This document shows positions 5,749 to 9,878 of a stretch of DNA of 9,878 nt, piece after piece (the stretch's first letter is position 1; each line of letters starts with the position of its first letter). Under the pieces are notes generated by a model. It searched no databases. It had not been told where the DNA came from and saw only the letters and a program-made list of their open reading frames with translations. Made by a program: the position numbers and the translations under genes. Origin of the DNA: Actinomycetes bacterium (GTDB taxonomy: Bacteria; Actinomycetota; Thermoleophilia; Solirubrobacterales; Solirubrobacteraceae); contig JAEYAL010000138.1 of the NCBI GenBank assembly GCA_023404805.1, positions 1 through 9,878 of the forward strand, read 5' to 3'.

Positions 5749-6849
5749 GATTTCGATGTTCAGCGCGTCGGCGGCCTGCGAAACCTGGCCGGCGATCGCC
5801 TCGGCGCGCTTCTGCGCCTCGGTCCCGTACGTATCGGCCTGCTCCGCGGTGTACTTGCGCCCGCGTTCCTCGGCGTCGCGCAGCTTCTCGACGTACTTCA
5901 GCAGCGCGGTGAGGTTCTCGCCGGCCTGGTCAGCGGTCTGCGGGTCCTCGGTGCCGATCTTGGGCTTGATGCCGTCGTAGATCACCGTCAGGCCGGTCAG
6001 GATGCCGGTGATGTCGCCTAGGCGGGAGGCGCCGATGAAGCTGGCCTCGCTGGCTTTGTCGCCCGCGACGAACCGCGAGTTCTTCCACGCCTCGAAGTAC
6101 TCCGCCATGGTCGGCGTCATCACGACGACCGCGTTGAAGACATCGGACTCGGTCGGCTGCCACGCGGCGGCGTCCTTCGCGAGCTTCTTGGCCTGCTCGT
6201 CAAAGCCCTTGGCCGCCGCGAGGATGTGCTCGGGCCTCGGCAGCGCCTCGCCGTACTCGACCTTGCCGTCGCCGTTGAGGTCGGCCTTCACGCCCTCGAC
6301 GGTGAACTTGGGCTCCGAGCCCCACAGCGAGGTCTCGGTGAGGAAGAAGTAGTTGCCCGGCTTCTTGAGGACGGTGCCGTCGGCGTACGTGAGGTCGAAC
6401 GGCACCGCGTTCTCCGGGTCCTCGCCCGAGGAGCCCGCGTCGAGGATGTTGTCGTAGCTCGCGAGCGACGGGACACCGGCGACGACGCCCTCCATCTCCT
6501 CGTACGCCGGGTTCGCGGCGCGCCACGACTTCTGCATCGCGGCGACGAGGTCGGCGGTCATCTGCGCGTGCTCGCCCTTGAGGAGGTTCTCCTCGCCCTC
6601 GGCCTGCGCCATGTCGTAGTAGGTCTGGGCCTGGCCGGCGAGTTCGCCGGTCGCCGTCGTGAGGCGCTCGGTGTGGTCCGTCAGGTAGTCCTTGATCGGC
6701 TGGAAGTCGACGCTGCCGGTGGTCGCGGCGGGCGTGCTCGCCGGGGTCGAGGCGGCGTCCGAGCTGTCCTTGTCGTCGCCGCAGCCGGCGAAAGCGAGAG
6801 CGCTGGCCGAGAGTGCGGCGGCCCAGATCGGAGTGATGCGACGGGTCAT
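5740..6849 (-). CDS. Imelysin/EfeO-like iron-uptake lipoprotein with EF-hand-type loop
   Basis: This 369-residue protein starts at ATG 6849-6847 with AGGA six bases upstream. The frame is open further upstream but gains nothing recognisable. Residues 1-23 are a lipoprotein signal (MTRR, hydrophobic stretch, FAGC with C23 as the lipid-bearing residue), followed by an Asp/Ser/Thr-rich linker. The rest is helical and resembles the imelysin/M75 fold of EfeO/EfeM. SWRAANPAYEEMEG (108-121) matches the conserved W-x-x-A-x-P-x-Y-E helix, and FLTETSLWG (169-177) matches the family motif HxxExxLWG. The metal-binding His is Phe169 here, while E172 and LWG are kept. DLNGDGKVEYGE (190-201) is a complete EF-hand loop. 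There is no cupredoxin domain. It likely binds metal outside the membrane for the permease encoded four bases downstream. The precise ligand is inferred. Confidence 0.82.
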   Translation of the reverse strand: MTRRITPIWAAALSASALAFAGCGDDKDSSDAASTPASTPAATTGSVDFQPIKDYLTDHTERLTTATGELAGQAQTYYDMAQAEGEENLLKGEHAQMTADLVAAMQKSWRAANPAYEEMEGVVAGVPSLASYDNILDAGSSGEDPENAVPFDLTYADGTVLKKPGNYFFLTETSLWGSEPKFTVEGVKADLNGDGKVEYGEALPRPEHILAAAKGFDEQAKKLAKDAAAWQPTESDVFNAVVVMTPTMAEYFEAWKNSRFVAGDKASEASFIGASRLGDITGILTGLTVIYDGIKPKIGTEDPQTADQAGENLTALLKYVEKLRDAEERGRKYTAEQADTYGTEAQKRAEAIAGQVSQAADALNIEIEG

Positions 6850-6914
6850 CGAGGGTCCTGTGGCGTTCGGTCGGAGGGCCCGGGCGCACGGCCGCCTCGG
6901 ACGCAGGGGTGAGG

Positions 6915-6941
6915 TAATACCGAGCGCTTTGATCGGTATTA
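6915..6941. promoter_or_regulatory. Perfect 9-bp inverted repeat upstream of the iron operon
   Basis: TAATACCGA (6915-6923) and TCGGTATTA (6933-6941) are exact reverse complements separated by nine bases. The site is AT-rich against its surroundings, has no T-tract and lies 66 bases upstream of the lipoprotein ATG. It reads as an operator for a dimeric regulator rather than a terminator of the upstream phosphatase gene. Confidence 0.55.
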
Positions 6942-6957
6942 GGTAGGCCGACCTTAC
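6940..6957. promoter_or_regulatory. DtxR/IdeR-like iron box upstream of the iron operon
   Basis: TTAGGTAGGCCGACCTTA is an 18-bp dyad matching at 7 of 9 positions between its halves. It resembles the DtxR/IdeR consensus TTAGGTTAGSCTAACCTAA: the left half starts TTAGGT and the right half contains ACCT, displaced by one base. On the minus strand it contains TAAGGT (6956-6951), a TANNNT-type -10, so a bound repressor would cover the promoter. Placement before iron-uptake genes supports the call. The spacing deviation from 19 bp is a reason for caution. Confidence 0.5.
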
Positions 6958-7031
6958 CGGAGTCCTTTGGAGGGTGGCCGTGTCCCCCGTCCGTTGGCGG
7001 GCCGCGGCGCCTGTATGCGGCGCGCCGGCGC

Positions 7032-7574
7032 TCAGATGCCGAGCTGCTCGCGGATCCAGTCGAGCGCCTCGCCGAGCTCGCTGACGGTGAGGTCGGCGCC
7101 GTCGGGGGCGCGCTCGGAGTACTTGCGGTCGATGAACACCGTCTTCGTGCCCGCGCGCTGGCCAGCGACGATGTCGCGCCACCGGTCGCCGACGACGATG
7201 CTGCGCGAGAGGTCGATGTCGTGCTTCTCCGCGAGCTCGAGCAGCATGCCCGGATTCGGCTTGAAGCGCGGGTCCTCGTCGGAGTCGGCCCACGAGACGG
7301 CAACCTCGCTGATGCCGAGCGTCCCGGCGATCGCCGTGTTGATCTGCTCGACGACGTACCGGGTCGTCAGGCCGCGTTTGACGTCCGGCTGGTTCGTGAA
7401 CACGAAGAGCGGCACGCCGAGCTCGTTCAGCTCGCCGCAGACGGCGGCGGCGTCACGGGTGAGGGAGAGCTGCTCGACCGTGCGGATCGCCGCTGGGCGC
7501 CCGCCGCGGACCGGGGCGTCGATCAGCACACCATCGCGGTCGAAGAACACAGCGGCCTTGGCGGGGGAGCTCAC
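7032..7574 (-). CDS. HAD-IIIA family phosphatase (GmhB/HisB-N-like)
   Basis: This 180-residue hydrolase carries all HAD motifs. Motif I is FFDRDGVL (10-17), with the first Asp as nucleophile and the second as acid/base. Motif II is the TNQ in FVFTNQPD, motif III is the Lys in RFKPNPGMLLEL, and motif IV is IVVGDRWRDI. DRDGVL together with TNQ and KPxPG defines the HAD-IIIA group that includes heptose-bisphosphate phosphatase GmhB and the HisB phosphatase domain. The Cys/His zinc loop seen in GmhB is absent; the equivalent stretch is SWADSDEDPRFKPNPG. The substrate is therefore uncertain: a sugar phosphate or histidinol phosphate are the family options. The gene begins with GTG, eight bases after the -10-like TAGCCT, so it is probably transcribed alone. 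Its downstream neighbour is the iron operon, 182 bases away. Confidence 0.85.
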   Translation of the reverse strand: MSSPAKAAVFFDRDGVLIDAPVRGGRPAAIRTVEQLSLTRDAAAVCGELNELGVPLFVFTNQPDVKRGLTTRYVVEQINTAIAGTLGISEVAVSWADSDEDPRFKPNPGMLLELAEKHDIDLSRSIVVGDRWRDIVAGQRAGTKTVFIDRKYSERAPDGADLTVSELGEALDWIREQLGI

Positions 7575-7588
7575 AGCCCCGCAGGCTA
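7572..7588 (-). promoter_or_regulatory. Leaderless-type -10 element of the HAD gene
   Basis: On the minus strand TAGCCT (7588-7583) fits TANNNT and is followed by eight bases and then the GTG start at 7574-7572. There is no purine-rich ribosome binding site in between apart from a short GGGG. Confidence 0.45.
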
Positions 7589-7605
7589 GACCGGATTGCC
7601 AGTGG

Positions 7606-7618
7606 CCCGGTAACCGGG
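7606..7618. promoter_or_regulatory. 13-bp palindrome upstream of the HAD gene
   Basis: CCCGGT and ACCGGG flank a single central base, giving a perfect dyad. It sits 17 bases upstream of the -10 element of the HAD gene, so it overlaps where a -35 would be. It could be an operator, or the end of the upstream glycosidase transcript. Confidence 0.35.
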
Positions 7619-7690
7619 TGAATGGACGTCACAGTTCTCAGCCGGTCGCGGCGCGTCAACGCCCGCGCGCTGGCCCCGGCCAGCGTGCGG

Positions 7691-8848
7691 CTAGCGCAGC
7701 GCCTTGAACACGTCGTATGCAGGCTTCTTCACGCCTTGGCCGTCGATCAGGCCGGTCCGCGACTCGCCGCCACCCGGCCGAGTCAGGTCGTAGAGGCCGA
7801 TCCAGCCCATGCCGTAGAGCTTGCGCTGCTTGGCGATCTTCCACGCCGCCGCGAGCCACGCGGCCTGGAGCTCGCGCGTGACGTGGTAGTTGAACTCGTA
7901 GCTCGTCACGTCCGTCGGCGCCGTGTACTCCGAGACGAACAGTTTGAGCTTGTTGTTGCGGCCGCTGCGCTGCTGCCAGCGCTTGATCCACGGCTGGAGG
8001 TCGTCGAGGTCGGAGAAGTCCGCGCTGCCACGGCGGATCTGCGTCTTTTTGAGATCTGGGCCGCGCGTCCCGAACGGGTTGTGGCCGAAGAGGTCCATGC
8101 GCGGCGGTTTGCCGGAGGGCAGCCGCATCCACTTGATCCAGTTGAACGGGTCGATGTCGCCGTCGGTGGTCGTGTTGCCGCCGATGATGAGGTTGGCGCG
8201 GTTCAGCGCCTTCAGGCGGACCCACGTGGCGTCCACCATCCGCGCGTAGGCGCTGACCTGCCGGCGCAGCTCCGGCGTCGTCCGCGGGAGGATCGAGCCG
8301 GCCTTCTCGCCCGGTTTCACGTTGCGCTTCTTGTCGCCGGTGGCAGCGAGGTCGTAGTTGGCGTTGCGGATCGGCTCGCCCCAGACCATGAAGTGCCGGA
8401 TCGACGGGTAGCGCCGCGCGAGCGCCTCCATGAACTGCGCGTAGTCGTCGACGTCCGTCGGCGGGTGCCGGGGTTCCAGGCCTTCGCGCTGCGCCCACGC
8501 CGGGGTGCCCATCACGAGGACGAGGATCCCGATGCCCGTGCGCTGCCCTTCGGCGACGGCCAGGTCGAGGTCCTCAGGCCAGTGGTAGGCCGGATCGGCC
8601 GGATCGGCCGGGTTGGCGGGCCGTGTCGGGGCGACCTGGTTCCAGGTCACCCCGCGCTGCAGCAGACCGACGCCGAGGTCCTGGTAGATGCCGAACTGCG
8701 ACACGCCGTCGACCGCGACCGGGCCCCACATCGCCTTGATCGGCGCGGCGCCGGCTGAAGCAGGCAGCGTGAGGAGCGCCGCTGCGGCGAGCAGCGCGCG
8801 GAGCCAGGCAGAACGGCGGAGGCCAGAGGTCATCAAGCGCTTGGACAC
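7691..8848 (-). CDS. Secreted clan GH-A glycoside hydrolase-like protein
   Basis: This 385-residue protein has a Sec signal peptide (residues 1 to about 35: RRSAWLR, an Ala/Leu core, ASAGAA) followed by one TIM-barrel-like domain. WNQVAP (69-74) and the strand GILVLVMGTPAWA are typical of barrel strands 2 and 3 in the GH39/GH5 area. HFMVWGEPIRNANY places E158 as acid/base, and LKLFVSEYTAP places E307 as nucleophile at strand 7. GWIGLYD lies near strand 8. In clan GH-A the residue before the acid/base Glu is nearly always Asn (WNEP); here it is Gly157. The substrate is unknown; a surface or plant-type polysaccharide is possible. Start is GTG 8848, with ATG 8833 as an alternative; neither has a good ribosome binding site. 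It begins 23 bases after the preceding gene, so probably shares its transcript. Confidence 0.78.
   Translation of the reverse strand: MSKRLMTSGLRRSAWLRALLAAAALLTLPASAGAAPIKAMWGPVAVDGVSQFGIYQDLGVGLLQRGVTWNQVAPTRPANPADPADPAYHWPEDLDLAVAEGQRTGIGILVLVMGTPAWAQREGLEPRHPPTDVDDYAQFMEALARRYPSIRHFMVWGEPIRNANYDLAATGDKKRNVKPGEKAGSILPRTTPELRRQVSAYARMVDATWVRLKALNRANLIIGGNTTTDGDIDPFNWIKWMRLPSGKPPRMDLFGHNPFGTRGPDLKKTQIRRGSADFSDLDDLQPWIKRWQQRSGRNNKLKLFVSEYTAPTDVTSYEFNYHVTRELQAAWLAAAWKIAKQRKLYGMGWIGLYDLTRPGGGESRTGLIDGQGVKKPAYDVFKALR
8588..8611. repeat. 9-bp tandem repeat (GGCCGGATC) inside the glycosidase gene
   Basis: Just over two and a half copies of GGCCGGATC run from 8588 to 8611. They encode ANPADPADPA in the loop after barrel strand 2. 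The unit is a multiple of three, so copy-number change by slippage would keep the frame. Confidence 0.55.
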
Positions 8849-8871
8849 GCGAGCGGCGCGAAAGGTGCGCG

Positions 8872-9378
8872 CTAGACGTCGCTGCGGTGCCGGACGGCGC
8901 GCAGGCCGAACCCGCCCAGCGCGACCGCGAACAACGCGATCACGCCGCCGCCGACCAGCGCGGTCGTGGCGCCGACGCCGCCGCTGATGGCGGCCTCGGA
9001 CTCGGTCACCGGGGGTGAGGTCGGCGAGGGCTCTGCGGCGGCGCCGCTCGCGTCGCTGTCGCGTTCGCGGGAGCCTCCGCCTCGGCTGTCCGATGACGGC
9101 TTGGACGACTCCGAACCGGCCGAGTCGCCGGAGCTCGGCGGGTCATCGGCGGTCACGCCCTCACCGAACAGCGCCGAATCGCGGCTGCCCTGCGTCGTCT
9201 CGCCGGCCGACTCGCCGCTGGCCTCACGGCGGGCGGCTTCGTGCGGGAGCGCGTACTCCTTGGCTGCCGGGGCGTCAGAGTCGATGGTGACGCCCTCTTC
9301 CTGGGCGGCAGCTGGTGTGGCGGCGAGCAGCGCGGCACAGAGGATCGCCGCGCCGCGAAGGCGAGAAGTGCGGCTCAT
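8872..9378 (-). CDS. Secreted, Ser-rich, C-terminally membrane-anchored protein of unknown function
   Basis: I do not recognise a characterised family for this 168-residue protein. Residues 1-25 are a signal peptide (RTSRLR, hydrophobic core, AAAQ). The mature N-terminus is acidic and contains KEYALPHEAARREA (40-53). Residues about 55-130 are a disordered Ser/Asp/Gly/Glu stalk. A membrane helix (about 138-160, TTALVGGGVIALFAVALGGF) is followed by the basic end LRAVRHRSDV. The layout resembles a sortase substrate, but no LPXTG is present, so the helix itself is probably the anchor. The ATG at 9378 is chosen over an in-frame TTG at 9387 because a -10 element (TAGGTT) ends seven bases before it. 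The secreted glycosidase gene follows 23 bases downstream, suggesting a joint role at the cell surface. Confidence 0.75.
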   Translation of the reverse strand: MSRTSRLRGAAILCAALLAATPAAAQEEGVTIDSDAPAAKEYALPHEAARREASGESAGETTQGSRDSALFGEGVTADDPPSSGDSAGSESSKPSSDSRGGGSRERDSDASGAAAEPSPTSPPVTESEAAISGGVGATTALVGGGVIALFAVALGGFGLRAVRHRSDV

Positions 9379-9391
9379 ACGACGCAACCTA
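9376..9391 (-). promoter_or_regulatory. Leaderless-type -10 element of the anchored protein gene
   Basis: On the minus strand TAGGTT (9391-9386) matches TANNNT and is followed by seven bases and ATG (9378-9376). The first three bases of the hexamer are the TAG stop of the upstream TPR gene, so the promoter is embedded in the end of that gene. Confidence 0.55.
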
Positions 9392-9878
9392 GCGAGGTTG
9401 CGCCGCGGCTTCGCCGGCTCGCTCCGCCAGCTCCCGGTAGCCAGGATCGAGCGGGCTGAGCTTCAGCGCGGTGGCGTACGCCTTGCGCGCGGTGGGCACC
9501 TCGCCCCGCCGCGTGGCGAGATCGCCGAGCAGCGCCCAGGTCACGGGGTCGGCCGGGTCGCGGGCGATCGCCTGGCGCAGGACGGCCTCGGCGGCGGCCC
9601 CGTCATGCAGGCGGGCGAGCGCCGCGGCCTTGGCGTAATAGGTCCGCGGCGCGTCGGGGTTGAGCAGCAGCGAGCGGTTGGCTTCCCGGATCGCCTGCCG
9701 CGGATCGTCCGCGATGGCGGCGTACGCCGCTGCGCGGTGGTGGTCGGCCAGGCCTTGGCGGGTGAGCGTCGCCGCGGTGGTCGCCACGACGAGGGCGAAG
9801 ACCGCGGCGCCGGCGATCAGCACTGCGCGCGGCGGCGCCGCCTGGCGGTCCTCCGGCCGCGGTGCGCCGTCGCCGTCG
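9389..9878 (-). CDS. Membrane-anchored TPR protein, C-terminal part (partial)
   Basis: The frame is open to the right edge, giving 162 visible residues; the N-terminus lies outside the window. A GTG at 9823 exists, but the 18 residues before it (DGDGAPRPEDRQAAPPRA) are in frame and read as a genuine linker, so I treat the gene as partial. One membrane helix (VLIAGAAVFALVVATTAATL) is followed by about three tetratricopeptide repeats. Recognisable repeat cores are AIREANRSLLLNPDAPRTYY, AEAVLRQAIARDPADPVTWA and ARKAYATALKLSPLDPGYRE, each with the Ala/Pro pattern of TPR helices. TPRs mediate protein contacts. A C-terminal membrane helix followed by TPRs is also seen in some O-antigen-ligase-like proteins, which would suit the polysaccharide context, but the diagnostic part is not visible. 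The gene ends in AAAQPR, its stop forming part of the next promoter. Confidence 0.75.
   Translation of the reverse strand, partial: DGDGAPRPEDRQAAPPRAVLIAGAAVFALVVATTAATLTRQGLADHHRAAAYAAIADDPRQAIREANRSLLLNPDAPRTYYAKAAALARLHDGAAAEAVLRQAIARDPADPVTWALLGDLATRRGEVPTARKAYATALKLSPLDPGYRELAERAGEAAAQPR

Noticed and set aside
3231..5912. An 893-codon open frame on the plus strand across the permease gene
   Set aside because: The translation is Arg/Gly/Leu-rich without domains, and the opposite strand carries the FTR1 motifs and membrane helices. It is a shadow frame despite being the longest in the window.
3183..6849. Complete EfeUOB iron-uptake system
   Set aside because: There is no EfeB (DyP-type peroxidase) in the window and the lipoprotein has no cupredoxin domain. 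Only the permease and an EfeM/imelysin-like partner can be supported.
7005..7027. CGGCGC/GCGCCG inverted repeat just after the HAD gene, considered as a terminator
   Set aside because: The stem is only six GC pairs with an 11-base loop and no T-tract. Such matches are expected by chance at this base composition.
6850..7293. N-terminal extension of the imelysin-like protein by 148 codons
   Set aside because: The frame is open, but the extension crosses the operator region and is antisense-frame noise to the HAD gene. It would also bury the lipoprotein signal inside the protein.
8872..9378. Sortase-anchored (LPXTG) surface protein
   Set aside because: The signal peptide, stalk, helix and basic tail fit, but no LPXTG or similar motif precedes the helix, so a sortase role is not supported.

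Overview
The window is GC-rich (roughly 70% by eye) with strong G/C preference at third codon positions. It shows an ECF sigma factor, a PIN-domain toxin-antitoxin pair, lipoprotein-type iron uptake and promoters of the form TANNNT seven or eight bases before the start codon. This suggests a high-GC actinobacterium. The overall style fits the Thermoleophilia/Solirubrobacterales, but that is an inference from gene style, not a sequence match.

Layout: (1) 1-378, minus: the N-terminal part of an ECF-type sigma factor, running off the left edge. (2) 478-2198, plus: a two-gene ABC-2 exporter operon (ATPase, then a six-helix permease, joined by a TGATG overlap), divergent from the sigma gene. (3) 2199-2547: a linker with a possible terminator hairpin and a possible 70-residue protein whose start codon lies in a perfect stem-loop. 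(4) 2548-3197, plus: a VapBC-type module (ribbon-helix-helix antitoxin, PIN toxin) with its own operator and promoter. Its antitoxin gene is poorer in G/C at third positions than the ABC genes. (5) 3183-6849, minus: an iron-uptake operon of an imelysin/EfeO-like lipoprotein followed by a large FTR1-family permease with a long extracytoplasmic N-terminus. Two dyads lie upstream, one resembling a DtxR/IdeR iron box. (6) 7032-7574, minus: a HAD-IIIA phosphatase with its own promoter. (7) 7691-9378, minus: a membrane-anchored, Ser-rich secreted protein followed by a secreted clan GH-A glycosidase-like protein. (8) 9389-9878, minus: the C-terminal end of a membrane TPR protein, running off the right edge.

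How the genes fit together: the lipoprotein would bind iron outside the membrane and the permease would carry it across, with expression probably set by an iron-responsive repressor. The TPR protein, the anchored stalk protein and the glycosidase form a minus-strand cell-surface group. The toxin-antitoxin pair looks like an insertion between the exporter and the iron operon, and its toxin gene overlaps the permease gene tail to tail.

No RNA gene, CRISPR array or insertion sequence was seen. The points most worth a second look are: a permease gene with no ATG/GTG/TTG start that includes its signal peptide; the imelysin-like protein, in which the metal-motif histidine is Phe and an EF-hand-type loop is present; repeated leaderless-type promoters that reset several starts; and an atypical WGEP active-site motif in the glycosidase.
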